Source: Pedosphaera sp. (GTDB lineage: Bacteria; Verrucomicrobiota; Verrucomicrobiia; Limisphaerales; DSYF01). Taken from it: DNA of 59,376 nucleotides. The stretch's first letter is position 1. Each line of letters begins with the position of its first letter. The stretch covers positions 78,679 through 138,054 of the forward strand of contig JAFMIZ010000001.1 in the NCBI GenBank assembly GCA_017853715.1. Direction: 5' to 3'. Shown here one piece after another: positions 34,756-44,029 of this stretch. Under the pieces are notes generated by a model. That model was given only the letters and a program-made list of their open reading frames with translations. It did not search any database and was not told the DNA's origin. A program made the translations under genes and the position numbers.

Positions 34756-35955
34756 TCAGTCTTGAGCGCGCAGATCGACGCACACCAAGTCGCCCTTGGC
34801 GTTGCGGGCATACAGTTGGCCCTGGGCCATAGCGGGCATCGTCCAGCACTTGCCGCCCAGGATTTGCGCGCGGCCCAGTGGCTTGAAGCCCTCGGCTGAG
34901 GCATCCGCAATCAAGAGCTCCCCCTTCTCACTCAACGCCACGATGCGTCCATCGGCGATGAACAAAGTCCCCTTGCCCGTGACCGGGTCCGACCACTTAA
35001 CTTTGCCATCCGCGAAATCCACACAGCGCAATTGTTTATCATCCACTCCGTAAAGATGCCCCTGCCACAGCACCGAGGTGGCGAACTGGTTGCGGAGGTT
35101 TCTGTTCTCCCAAACAACCGTTGGCTTTCCGTCCGCGATCTGCAAAACAGCGGCACCGTGGTTATAGCCGGAGGAGATAAAAACTTTGTCGCCGGAAACG
35201 ATCGGGTCGGCGGCGTTGATGTCATAACTCGTTTCCCAAGGGTGCCGCCAAGCCACTTCACCAGTGGCCGGATGCAGCGCCACCAGATGCTTCGCGGTCA
35301 TCAGGAGAATCAGACGTTGGCCATCGAACTGACTGGGCAAAGGTGAAGAGTAACCGGATTTCTCAGCGCCGGATTTCCACGCCAGCTTGCCGAAGTCCTT
35401 GTACAGGGCGGTGCCCTCGGTGCCCACGTTGTAAATGACGAGGTCGCCATCGATCAATGGCGACCCGGAGTATCCCCATTCCGGCTTGGCGGCACCGGTG
35501 AGCTTCGCCAAGTCCGCCTCCCAGATCACGGTTCCCTTAGCGGCATCGAGGCAGAACGCCTTGCCGGTCTTGCTCAAAGTATAAACCCGCCCCGCATGGA
35601 CGGTCGGGCTGGCGTTGGGACCGCCTTCGTAGAGGTTTGGCTTCAACTCCTCGGGGTAACTGTGCTTCCAGATCTCCGCACCCGTGTTGGCATCGAGGCA
35701 CCAGACCGTGTCCGTCGCCTGGTCATTTCCCATTGTATAGAGCCGCCCGTCGGCGACCGCAATGGCCGCGAATCCGGTGTCTACCTCAGCGCGCCACTTT
35801 GGCGTCACCCCACTTGTCAACTTCTCGGGACTCACCTTTTCACCCACGATGGCGTTGCGATTGGGGCCGCGGAAAGTGGGCCAGTCACCCCCGAAGGTGT
35901 CGAAACAGAAGACGACAGCCAATAAGTTGCAAGAAAGTGCGATGGACGTTTTCAT
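34756..35955 (-). CDS. PQQ-like beta-propeller protein
   Basis: A 399-residue exported protein with a short N-terminal signal (SIALSCNLLAVVFCFDTFGG). It begins WPTFRGPNRNAIVG, the characteristic opening of PQQ-like WD40-type propellers in Planctomycetes and Verrucomicrobia. Seven to eight blades follow, each with a repeat of the type CLDAxTGxxxWxxxL, for example LDANTGAEIWKHSYP and LHPATGEVAWRHPW. Whether it binds PQQ is unclear. The tryptophan-docking motif is present, but no dehydrogenase partner is adjacent. It could be a BamB-like scaffold. Confidence 0.83.
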   Translation of the reverse strand: MKTSIALSCNLLAVVFCFDTFGGDWPTFRGPNRNAIVGEKVSPEKLTSGVTPKWRAEVDTGFAAIAVADGRLYTMGNDQATDTVWCLDANTGAEIWKHSYPEELKPNLYEGGPNASPTVHAGRVYTLSKTGKAFCLDAAKGTVIWEADLAKLTGAAKPEWGYSGSPLIDGDLVIYNVGTEGTALYKDFGKLAWKSGAEKSGYSSPLPSQFDGQRLILLMTAKHLVALHPATGEVAWRHPWETSYDINAADPIVSGDKVFISSGYNHGAAVLQIADGKPTVVWENRNLRNQFATSVLWQGHLYGVDDKQLRCVDFADGKVKWSDPVTGKGTLFIADGRIVALSEKGELLIADASAEGFKPLGRAQILGGKCWTMPAMAQGQLYARNAKGDLVCVDLRAQD

Positions 35956-36131
35956 GGGGCAGAATAAAGCCCCTGAACAAGATGCTGTCAAACCAGGGTG
36001 TCGCACACAGCACGACAAACAAACCCAGCAGTAGAGCGCAAGCAGCCGCTAAAAGCCCGTCTCCTGCTCCGGGCACTCAAGACACCCAGCAAGATCCAAA
36101 GGCTGCTAAACAGCGGCTTCCCAAACGCCGC

Positions 36132-36464
36132 CTACATCCGCAAATGCATCACTGCTTCCATGCGCTCGGCTTCACTGGTCAAGGCCTGGTCATGAGGGGG
36201 CACACCCACAGCCGCTGAGCCATTCACCTCGAAGTACTCGTTCTTGGCGGCTTTGCCGGTCCTGCCGTCGAGGAATGACTTGAGATGCTCAAGCTTGTCC
36301 GTCTCCCACAAGCAATCCGCTTTATGACCATCCGTGCTCGGGAGATACATCAACCCCTTCAAACCTTCCGGCAGCTTCCCCTGCTCCATGTCCGCCATGA
36401 CCGCCCGACTGGTTGCAGTCCAGAGTTTGGGATCACGAATTTGGTGATGAACAGTGACTAACAT
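36132..36464 (-). CDS. Small alpha/beta protein of unknown function
   Basis: A 110-residue product. It begins MLVTVHHQIRDPKLW and has LPEGLKGLMYLPSTDG, then ADCLWETDKLEHLKSFLDG, and ends with ERMEAVMHLRM. The strand-helix pattern is like the small dimeric alpha/beta barrel proteins of the antibiotic-biosynthesis-monooxygenase type, but this is a structural guess. The block GKAAKNEYFEVNGSAAVGVPP looks conserved. There is no signal peptide. The gene stands alone between two convergent or unrelated genes, with 140 bp to the RNase P RNA gene. Confidence 0.6.
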   Translation of the reverse strand: MLVTVHHQIRDPKLWTATSRAVMADMEQGKLPEGLKGLMYLPSTDGHKADCLWETDKLEHLKSFLDGRTGKAAKNEYFEVNGSAAVGVPPHDQALTSEAERMEAVMHLRM

Positions 36465-36604
36465 AACAATCCTTTCTGCTTGGAGGGCAAGCCCGCGTTC
36501 CCTTTGCCCGCCCCGGGTTAACAGAGCAATCTAGCAGACTTCCGTGGCATGCTCAAAGCATTGGCTTGGAAATTATCCACCGGCAGTACGGTGTTGAAGG
36601 TAAT

Positions 36605-36998
36605 GGTTTTGGGAGAGCTGTAAGCCGAATTTTGTCTGCGCCCTTGTGGGCGGAGAGAATCATTTGTCTCAGCAGCCATACCCGGAACCCGGCGGGTTTC
36701 CCCGCCATGGAGCGAGCCGCCCCGGAGTTCCCTATTTGGCCTTGCACCCGATGGGGTTTTCCGTGCCGCGTTGCTTGCGCTTCGCGCGGTGGGCTCTTAC
36801 CCCACCTTTTCACCCTTACCCGAATCGTTGCCGACCCGGGCGGTATCTTCTCTGTGGCACTGTCCGTCAAACGGACTTGAATCCGCCTGCCCGCGTGTAT
36901 CCCTGAAATAATCAGGGTTACGCGGCATCGCGCCCTATGGTGTTCGGACTTTCCTCCCCCGGCACGCGCCGGAAGCGATCCTCCGCCCTCCCAAAACC
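36605..36998 (-). ncRNA. rnpB: RNase P RNA, bacterial type A
   Basis: The catalytic RNA of RNase P, which matures the 5' ends of tRNAs. On the minus strand the RNA is about 394 nt. Conserved blocks appear in order: GGAGGAAAGTCCGAACACC near the 5' side, ACAGTGCCACAGAGAAGATA, GGTAAGGGTGAAAAGGTGG, GGCCAAATAGGGAA, and ACAAAATTCGGCTTACAG near the 3' end. Helix P1 is formed by GGTTTTGGGAG at the 5' end and CTCCCAAAACC at the 3' end, which sets the boundaries. The order of blocks is that of the ancestral type A. The Rpp/RnpA protein gene is not in the window. Confidence 0.95.
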
Positions 36999-37054
36999 AC
37001 CCAAAGTTAATCCGGCCCCTCCTCCGACACAACAGATTTACCCCATTCGCACCG

Positions 37055-37082
37055 TTGACTTTGAGGCTCGTTTCGCTAGTGT
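37055..37082 (+). promoter_or_regulatory. Candidate promoter for rpsT
   Basis: TTGACT (37055-37060) is followed after 16 bp by TAGTGT (37077-37082), placing transcription start about 27 bases before the rpsT ATG. On the other strand a weaker pair (TTGTGT, 17 bp, TAACTT) could serve rnpB. Confidence 0.45.
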
Positions 37083-37116
37083 CTCGGCCCTTAATTGCAC
37101 AATTTGATAGTAATTT

Positions 37117-37380
37117 ATGCCGAATACGAAATCAGCCATCCGTCGGACGCGCGTCAACGAACGCAAGCGTTTGAACAACCGCGCCACCCTTTCCCGCGTC
37201 CGCAAGGCCGAGAAGGCCTACAATGCCGCCGTCGCTGCCGGCAAGAAGGATGAAGCCGCCAAAGCATTGCGCGATGTGGCTTCAGCCTACGACAAGGCGG
37301 CCAAGAAGGGTGTCCTCAAGAGCGGCCAAGCCGACCGCAAAAAGTCGCGCCTGACGGTCAAGCTGAACAAGCTCGCCTAA
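37117..37380 (+). CDS. rpsT: 30S ribosomal protein S20
   Basis: An 87-residue basic protein that binds helix 44 and the 5' domain of 16S rRNA during 30S assembly. It begins MPNTKSAIRRTRVNERKRL and is almost entirely helical. KKGVLKSGQADRKKSRLT near the C-terminus is the typical S20 loop and last helix. It is monocistronic, with a promoter just upstream and a terminator just after the stop. Confidence 0.97.
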   Translation: MPNTKSAIRRTRVNERKRLNNRATLSRVRKAEKAYNAAVAAGKKDEAAKALRDVASAYDKAAKKGVLKSGQADRKKSRLTVKLNKLA

Positions 37381-37394
37381 GGCATTGCGATATT

Positions 37395-37436
37395 CGGCCC
37401 TGACCGGCACAACGCCCGTCAGGGCCGTTTCATTTT
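37395..37436 (+). terminator. Intrinsic terminator after rpsT
   Basis: CGGCCCTGAC pairs perfectly with GTCAGGGCCG and is followed by TTTCATTTT. It begins 15 bp after the stop codon. Confidence 0.88.
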
Positions 37437-37492
37437 GGAGTGCGGGAGTTGAATCTTGCGGGGGTATGGGGACACGACTAGCCTGACGCACG

Positions 37493-37798
37493 GTGAATCC
37501 GCAGCAGAAAAAGCAGGAAATCGTGGTGGTTGAGGGACAGTGTTCCCACCCGCCCACCTGCCCGCTCAGCCACGTTCCTGAGGGCTGTACGGTATGCATC
37601 AAGGAACTCACCACCACGCCCGAGGTCAGCAGCCGCTTGCGCGAGATGGGATTTGGCGAGGAAAAGCACATCCGTCTAGTGAGCCACGCCGCCAGCATCA
37701 TCTGCCAGGTGTGCAACGCACGGCTTGGAATATCCAAACAACTGGCTGAACAAATCATGGTTCAGCCGCTCACTGGCACCCAAAAAAAACATTGCTAG
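37493..37798 (+). CDS. feoA: FeoA-domain protein with cysteine-rich extension
   Basis: A 101-residue FeoA (SH3-like) protein that begins with GTG. The core LSHVPEGCTVCIKEL to EQIMVQPL matches FeoA, which helps FeoB import Fe2+. It carries seven cysteines: C17 and C23 in the N-terminal extension (CSHPPTC), C32 and C35 (CTVC), C71 and C74 (CQVC), and the C-terminal C101. Most FeoA proteins have far fewer. Two CxxC pairs within a small fold could bind a metal or redox-sense. It is followed by a second FeoA after 1 bp and by feoB, forming an operon. Confidence 0.85.
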   Translation: MNPQQKKQEIVVVEGQCSHPPTCPLSHVPEGCTVCIKELTTTPEVSSRLREMGFGEEKHIRLVSHAASIICQVCNARLGISKQLAEQIMVQPLTGTQKKHC

Positions 37799-37799
37799 C

Positions 37800-38042
37800 A
37801 TGCCCGAAGCCCTCCAACCGCTGAGCGCGCTGGCGGTGGGAACTCCCGCCGTAGTTGCCGAAATCAACCTCGCCCCCGCCGCGAAGGCTCGCCTCATGGA
37901 AATGGGCCTGCTCAACGGCACGCCGGTCGAACTCATCCGCTTCGCCCCCATGGGCGACCCGGTAGAGATCAAAGTGCGCGGCTACAATCTCTCCCTTCGA
38001 AAAAACGAGGCCGAGCAGATACTCGTGCGGCCCAAGAGCTAA
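37800..38042 (+). CDS. feoA: FeoA domain protein
   Basis: An 80-residue second FeoA paralogue, cysteine-free. It contains LARLMEMGLLNGTPV-like segments (read here as AKARLMEMGLLNGTPVEL) and EIKVRGYNLSLRKNEAEQIL, the typical FeoA sheet and turn. It starts 1 bp after the stop of the first FeoA and ends 3 bp before feoB, so the three are one translation-coupled unit. The closest role is an accessory partner of FeoB. Confidence 0.92.
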   Translation: MPEALQPLSALAVGTPAVVAEINLAPAAKARLMEMGLLNGTPVELIRFAPMGDPVEIKVRGYNLSLRKNEAEQILVRPKS

Positions 38043-38045
38043 GCC

Positions 38046-40343
38046 GTGGCTGCCGCTTCCTTCACCCCCCCAGCGTCCGCCGGGCCGATTTACATCGCGC
38101 TCACCGGCAACCCCAACTGTGGCAAGACCACGCTGTTCAACGCCCTGACGGGATTGCGCGCCAAGGTAGGCAACTATGCCGGCGTCACGGTAGAACGCAA
38201 GGAAGGCAAACTGCAGCACACGCCGCCGAGTCTGGACGTCCGTGTGCTTGACCTCCCCGGCACTTACAGCCTCAGCCCCAACTCGCTGGACGAACAAGTC
38301 TCGCGCGACGTGCTATTGAAGCGTCTGCCGGACCTGCCTTCGCCGCATCTCATCATCGTCATTGTTGATGCCTCCAACCTGCAACGAAACCTGTATTACG
38401 CCACGCAGGTCATCGAACTTGGTCACCCCACGATTCTCGCGTTGAACATGATGGACGTGGCGGAGGCCAACGGCCATGCCGTAAACGCGGAGGAACTGTC
38501 GGAAGCGTTGGGCGTTCCGGTGGTGCCCATCGTGGCGAGCGAACGCAAGGGGCTGGACGAATTACGCGAGCGCATCGTCCGGATGTTGCAGCAGCCGGGT
38601 GAGATCAAACCCAAGCTGTTTTGCCAGTTGCCGGGATTGTTCCGCATCGAAGCAACCGGCTTGGCGGAGCTGCTGGCGGAGACTTACCAAGATCGACGCC
38701 TGCAAGCCACCGCGGAGGCGCTATTGCTTCTGAGCAATGAGAAGGCGCTCGCATCGAGCAGCACACACTATCCGCAGAAGATTCAGGACGCTGTCACAGC
38801 CGCCCGTAAACGCCTGGAGGGACATGGCATCGACTGGCAAAGCGCACCCATCGAGTGGCGCTACGCCAAGATCGCGGACATCCAGCAGAGCGTCACCACT
38901 GAACTCGCCCCGCCGGGTGAAACGTTCAGCGACAAGCTTGACCGTGTGCTGACGCACAAGGTTTGGGGCACGCTGGTGTTCGTGGCCATCATGGCCGTGA
39001 TCTTCCAAAGCATTTTCACTTTTGCCGAATACCCCATGCATTGGCTGGAAACCAGTGTGGCGTGGGCGGGCGATTGGGTCGGATCATGGCTGCCGGAAGG
39101 CGAGTTGCGCAGCTTGATTGTGGACGGGGCCATCGCCGGTGTCGGCGGCGTGGTGGTGTTCCTGCCACAAATCCTGATGCTGTTCCTGTTCATCGGTTTT
39201 TTGGAGGACACGGGCTACATGGCGCGCGCGGCCTTCTTGATGGACCGCCTGATGAGCAAGGTGGGCCTGCACGGCAAAAGCTTCATCCCGATGCTGAGTT
39301 CATTCGCCTGCGCCATCCCCGGCATCATGGCCACGCGCACGATTGAGACGCCCAAGGACCGGTTGGTGACCATCCTGGTGGCCCCGCTGATGAGTTGTTC
39401 GGCGCGACTGCCCGTTTACACGCTGCTCATCGGCGCGTGCATTCCCGACCGCGTGCTCGGCAACCTAAATTACTCATTCAACCTCGGCTTCACGCAGTTC
39501 AATGTGTTCGGCTTCCTTGGGCTGCGCGGACTGACCATGCTTTCCATGTATTTGCTCGGCATCGTGGTCGCGCTGCTGATGGCGTGGGTCTTCAAGAAAA
39601 CGCTGCTCAAGGGTGAAACGCCGATGCTGATCTTGGAACTGCCGCCCTACAAGATGCCGGTGCCGCACGTGATCTTCCGCCACATCTGGGACCGCGCGAA
39701 ACTGTTCCTCACCCGCGCCGGCACGGTCATTCTCGGCATCAACATACTCCTTTGGTTCCTGGCAACGTATCCGAAGAGTGAGCAGATCGAGACCGAGTTT
39801 GCATCGAAGCGCGCAACCATTGAGCAGCAACTTAGCCCTGCGACCGGCAGCATTGTTATCGCGCAAGCGGAAGCTGACCTCGCTGAAGTGAACAACGCTG
39901 AAGCCAGCGCCCTGCTCGCCCACAGCTTTGCCGGCCGTCTCGGTCACATGATCGAGCCGGTCATCGCTCCGCTCGGCTTCGACTGGAAGATGGGCATCGG
40001 CATCGTAGCCTCTTTCGCCGCCCGTGAAGTCTTCGTCAGCACCATGGCGACGGTTTACAGCGTGGAGCAGACCGACGATGAAGAAGCTTCCATGCGGACG
40101 CTGGCCGAGACCTTGCAGCATCAGCAAAGGCCCGACGGTTCGGCGGCCTACACCACGCTTACGGGCATCACCCTGATGGTGTTCTACGTGTTCGCGCTGC
40201 AATGCGTCAGCACCGTAGTCATCGTGCGTCGCGAGACCAATTCCTGGAAATGGCCGCTCATCCAATGGCTTTACATGGGGACACTCGCCTGGGGCTTCGC
40301 CTTCGCCACCAAGCACCTCGGCCAGTTGCTGGGCATGGCATAG
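38046..40343 (+). CDS. feoB: Ferrous iron transport protein B
   Basis: Inner-membrane Fe2+ transporter, 765 residues, with a cytoplasmic G domain. G1 is GNPNCGKTTLFNALTG, G3 is DLPGTYSL and G4 is LNMMD. The membrane part has the two Gate motifs, GVGGVVVFLPQILMLFLFIGFLEDTGYMARAAF and the later FAAREVFVSTMA. The first is a long conserved block here named by its end residues. It begins at a GTG. The gap of about 60 residues around 575-650 (with rich Glu/Gln/Ala) is a variable loop. It follows two feoA genes and is 78 bp upstream of shc. Confidence 0.97.
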   Translation: MAAASFTPPASAGPIYIALTGNPNCGKTTLFNALTGLRAKVGNYAGVTVERKEGKLQHTPPSLDVRVLDLPGTYSLSPNSLDEQVSRDVLLKRLPDLPSPHLIIVIVDASNLQRNLYYATQVIELGHPTILALNMMDVAEANGHAVNAEELSEALGVPVVPIVASERKGLDELRERIVRMLQQPGEIKPKLFCQLPGLFRIEATGLAELLAETYQDRRLQATAEALLLLSNEKALASSSTHYPQKIQDAVTAARKRLEGHGIDWQSAPIEWRYAKIADIQQSVTTELAPPGETFSDKLDRVLTHKVWGTLVFVAIMAVIFQSIFTFAEYPMHWLETSVAWAGDWVGSWLPEGELRSLIVDGAIAGVGGVVVFLPQILMLFLFIGFLEDTGYMARAAFLMDRLMSKVGLHGKSFIPMLSSFACAIPGIMATRTIETPKDRLVTILVAPLMSCSARLPVYTLLIGACIPDRVLGNLNYSFNLGFTQFNVFGFLGLRGLTMLSMYLLGIVVALLMAWVFKKTLLKGETPMLILELPPYKMPVPHVIFRHIWDRAKLFLTRAGTVILGINILLWFLATYPKSEQIETEFASKRATIEQQLSPATGSIVIAQAEADLAEVNNAEASALLAHSFAGRLGHMIEPVIAPLGFDWKMGIGIVASFAAREVFVSTMATVYSVEQTDDEEASMRTLAETLQHQQRPDGSAAYTTLTGITLMVFYVFALQCVSTVVIVRRETNSWKWPLIQWLYMGTLAWGFAFATKHLGQLLGMA

Positions 40344-40421
40344 ACCCCTCAATCCCCGAGCGAATTCGCCGCCGCCAATGTCCATTCTTTACACCCCCGG
40401 CTCGCTGCACAAAATACCACC

Positions 40422-42476
40422 GTGCCTGTGAGTTCGTTTACTGCCCATCGCCCGAACGACGCCACCGCGGCCGCCCATACTGATGCGCCGCTGGTGGCGC
40501 CAGATGCCCTTGCCGCCGCGTTGAAGCGGTCGCAGGAGTATTTGCTGAGCGTCCAAAAGCCCGAGGGTTACTGGATCGGCGAACTGTTCGTGGACGTCAC
40601 TCTGGTGGCCGACATGGTCGCGTATCATCACTGGGCGGACGATGTGGACCCGGAATGGCAGCGCAAGGCCGTCAACCACATCTTCAGCAAGCAACTGCCC
40701 GACGGTGGCTGGAACATTTATCACGGCGGTCCGGCGGAGGTGAACGCCACCATCAAAGCCTATCTCGCGCTCAAACTCGCGGGCGTGCCCGTGACCGACC
40801 AACGGATGCTGCGCGCGCGCTCAATGGCCCTGAGCCTCGGTGGCGTGCCCCGCATGAACACGTTCTCCAAATTGTATCTCGCGCTGCTGGGATTGTTCCC
40901 GTGGGATTACGTGCCCACGATCCCTTGCGAGGTGCTGCTCATCGGCAAATGGTTCCACGTGAACTTCTGGGAGATGAGCAATTGGAGCCGAGCGATGCTG
41001 GTGCCGCTCGCGATCATCAATCATTTCCGCCCCACTCGCGTGCCGCGCAAAGGCATTGATCTTGACGAACTTTACCCGGCTGGCATCCATGAGCGCGATC
41101 TGGCGTTGCCGCCGGATCCGGAACGCGTCACTTGGCGTAACTTCTTCCTCTGGCTCGATCACCTGCACAAGTTCGCTGAGCGTTTCGCTTACCATGGTAT
41201 CCATCCATTCCGGCGCCGTGCGTTGAAGAAAGCCGAACAATGGATGCTAGAACGATTTGAAGGCTCCGAAGGCTTGGCCGCCATTTTCCCGGCGATGCTG
41301 AACTCGGTAATCGCGTTGAAAGCGTTGGGATATTCCGACACCAATCCCGTCCTTCAGCGGGAATGGAAGCACCTCAAAAACCTCCAGCACGAAACCAAGG
41401 ACAGCGTCCGCATCGAGCCGTGTTTCTCGCCGGTCTGGGACAGTGCCATTGTGTTGATGTGCCTGCGCGAATCCGGCGTGCCCGGCGATGACCCGCGCCT
41501 CAAACGCGCCGCCGACTGGATCATGGGCAAGGAGATCCGCTTCCGGGGCGACTGGCATCACAAGAATCCCGTGGACGTGGAGCCCAGCGGCTGGGTGTTC
41601 GAGTTCGACAACAAATGGAATCCGGACGTGGACGACACCGCCATGGTGCTGCTCGCGTTGCGACAAGTGCCGACGGACAATCAGGAGAAGCGGGACAGCT
41701 GCTTCAAGCGCGGCTTGAACTGGATGCTCGCATTCCAATGCAAGGACGGCGGTTGGGCGGCGTTCGACAAGGATTGCACCAAAAACATATTGGAGAAGGT
41801 TCCATTCGCGGACCACAACGCGATGCTCGACCCGGAATGCGCCGACATCACGGCGCGCATCCTCGAACTGCTGGGCTACGAGGAGTTCCCCATCAGTCAC
41901 CCGCAAATCCAGCGCGCACTGGCTTATATTCGAAGCCAGCAGGAATCCGATGGCTCATGGTATGGCCGTTGGGGCGTCAATTACATCTACGGCACGTGGC
42001 AAGTGCTGCGCGGCTTGCGCGCCCTGAATCTCGAGATGCAGCAACCATGGCTGCTCAAGGCGCGCGCGTGGCTGGAGAGTGTCCAGCATGAAGACGGCGG
42101 CTGGGGCGAGCGCTGCGACACCTATGACGACCCAGTCTTCAAAGGCCAGGGACCAAGCACTGCCTCGCAAACGGCCTGGGCGGTGATGGGGCTGCTCGCC
42201 TTCCATGACCCGTTCCGGCCCAGCGTGCAGCGTGGCATTGATTACCTGATCCGCACCCAAAACGCGGACGGTTCCTGGAGCGAGGACGAGATCACCGGCA
42301 CCGGCTTTCCCAAGGTGTTCTATCTGAAATACGACATGTATCGGAATGCTTGGCCGCTGTTGGCATTAGCAACTTACAAAAAGGTGCTGGCCCGCACCAA
42401 AGGGCAACCTGTCAACGGCCAACCCGCCAAGTCCCCGGCAACGGTCACCACCACGCAAACAGTGGCGTCGTTGTGA
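40422..42476 (+). CDS. shc: Squalene-hopene cyclase
   Basis: Cyclises squalene to hopene, the first step to hopanoids that order the outer membrane. The 684-residue product has the catalytic DxDD motif as DVDDTAM with D402, D404 and D405, and many QW-type repeats (for example KQLPDGGWNIYHGG, QESDGSWYGRWG and QHEDGGWGERC). The start is a GTG. The C-terminal extension (about 25 residues, Gly/Pro/Thr-rich) is not typical. No hpn gene is next to it, so the hopanoid pathway must be elsewhere. It may be carried on the feo transcript (78 bp gap). Confidence 0.96.
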   Translation: MPVSSFTAHRPNDATAAAHTDAPLVAPDALAAALKRSQEYLLSVQKPEGYWIGELFVDVTLVADMVAYHHWADDVDPEWQRKAVNHIFSKQLPDGGWNIYHGGPAEVNATIKAYLALKLAGVPVTDQRMLRARSMALSLGGVPRMNTFSKLYLALLGLFPWDYVPTIPCEVLLIGKWFHVNFWEMSNWSRAMLVPLAIINHFRPTRVPRKGIDLDELYPAGIHERDLALPPDPERVTWRNFFLWLDHLHKFAERFAYHGIHPFRRRALKKAEQWMLERFEGSEGLAAIFPAMLNSVIALKALGYSDTNPVLQREWKHLKNLQHETKDSVRIEPCFSPVWDSAIVLMCLRESGVPGDDPRLKRAADWIMGKEIRFRGDWHHKNPVDVEPSGWVFEFDNKWNPDVDDTAMVLLALRQVPTDNQEKRDSCFKRGLNWMLAFQCKDGGWAAFDKDCTKNILEKVPFADHNAMLDPECADITARILELLGYEEFPISHPQIQRALAYIRSQQESDGSWYGRWGVNYIYGTWQVLRGLRALNLEMQQPWLLKARAWLESVQHEDGGWGERCDTYDDPVFKGQGPSTASQTAWAVMGLLAFHDPFRPSVQRGIDYLIRTQNADGSWSEDEITGTGFPKVFYLKYDMYRNAWPLLALATYKKVLARTKGQPVNGQPAKSPATVTTTQTVASL

Positions 42477-43179
42477 GCGCCGGCCGCTTGCCAGGCTAAC
42501 CCACCAAAGGGCCTGGATCGGGAGTACCGAGCACTGCCTGGCGGCGAGGCACTCTGCTGCCGGCCACGTTGCCGGGGCTGAGGCATCCACTCGCGCCTGG
42601 TCAAATACGCGCACGTATCCATTGCTTCCCATAGCTGGATTTTCTGCTCTGACTGCGCCATGGGACAATGGCTTATTTGGGCTGGAACTGGTTGCGCTGG
42701 TCGCAGCCGGTTGGATTTACCGCACACGAACCTCTTGCTGAGCCAGACAACTGTTGACCGACTCCCCCGAAAAACCGCGCGGCTCCGTGGTGCCATTCCC
42801 CAACTACGACCCGCGGCACCAAGGACCGTTCCGGTTCAAATCCGGCGCATGTGGGCTTACGAAAAAATGGAGGCGCCACGCAGCGCGGAGCCGCGCGCAT
42901 TCGTTTCGGTCTTCAACGCGTTGCGTCCCTGCGCACCCTAGATCCGAGCCCCATGGGATCGCTCTGGTAGCCGGCGCATGGGAAATAGGCAGAAAATCGT
43001 CGTCCAGAAGGCTGGACGAGCATGATCATTCCCCCCTAGGGCTAGGTTGAAAAGGTAGTGCCGAGACAGTTCAGAGACGCCATCGCGCCCGAAAGCATTG
43101 TGATACGCGTCCCCCAGAGAATTGTTACATCCCAAGAGGACCAGCGACGCAAAGCCACGACAGACAAACAGCAATCATA
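42477..43179. other. 703-bp region without a convincing gene
   Basis: Short open frames exist in both directions but none has a plausible start, motif or coding bias. The stretch near 42665-42730 could encode a short hydrophobic segment (FGLELVALVAAGWIY) in one frame, but it is stopped within 25 residues. It precedes a decayed protease gene, so this looks like a region of gene loss. Confidence 0.5.
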
Positions 43180-43911
43180 GTGAACGAACAAATCACCATC
43201 GAACCACTCCTCCTGACCACGACCCGTGTACAGACCTTTTTCGGCACGCAACTGCTCACGGGCGCCAGCAGTTTCTTTTTCGAGCGCGAGGGACGGCTGT
43301 TCCTTGTGACCAGTCGGCACGTGTTAATCGATTCCCCGACGAACCACCATCCCGACCGCATCGAAATCGAGCTTCACACCCATTCAACCAATCTCACGTT
43401 TAGACCGGTTGGTCAGTGCTGCTGTATCGCGACGGCAAGAAAATCTGGCGTCAGGGCAAGGACTTCGGCGGCGAGATCGATATTGCAGTGATTGAACTTG
43501 AGCGTTCAACGTTGCCGCTGTCGGTGGTTTTACAGCGTTTCACTCACGCCACCTCCAACGCTCGCTGCAGGACGTGGAAGTCGGCACTTCATTGCTGGTC
43601 GTAGGCTTTCCGCTCGGTTTCCACGATGAAGTGCATCATCTGCCCGTCGTGCGTCAGGCAGTCATCGCCTCCTCGTTTGGCTTGCGCTTTCAGGGGATGG
43701 GTATTTCCTGCCCGATGCGCGAACGCACAGCGGCACGAGGGGCGCACCCGTGGTGATTCGCAGCGTGAACACCGACGCGCTGCTGCACTGGAAATTGTTG
43801 GGCGTCCACTCCGCGCGCCTGGACATGGGCAGCCGTGACCTGAACGTGGATGAAAAGCTAGGGCTAAACTGCGCTTGGTATGCTGACGTCCTGCTGACTC
43901 TGACCGGCTGA
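43180..43911 (+). pseudogene. Trypsin-like serine protease remnant with three frameshifts
   Basis: The frame from the GTG at 43180 encodes a chymotrypsin-fold protein of about 243 codons if repaired. The catalytic His is visible in LVTSRHVLID and the Asp in GEIDIAVIEL. The coding sequence changes frame near 43412, near 43555 and near 43700. At each point the frame drops by one base, as after a single-base loss. One loss lies in a run of G's (CAGGGGATGG). The Ser motif reads SGTRGAPVV, so the nucleophile is arginine instead of serine. The gene is therefore broken in several ways. Confidence 0.8.
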
Positions 43912-44029
43912 ATCGGCGCATTCGCCGCCCCGACGTGAGAAGGCAGATCCTCGCGTTACCAGGCCAAACAAACCTCAATCAGAGGTTTGCATCGGCTGCG
44001 ACATCCGGTTTAATGACCACGCAAACTCC

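Noticed and set aside
42660-42941. Plus-strand open frame in the 700-bp gap
   Set aside because: Starts without a ribosome-binding site, is rich in Arg and Pro, and has no motif or coding bias.
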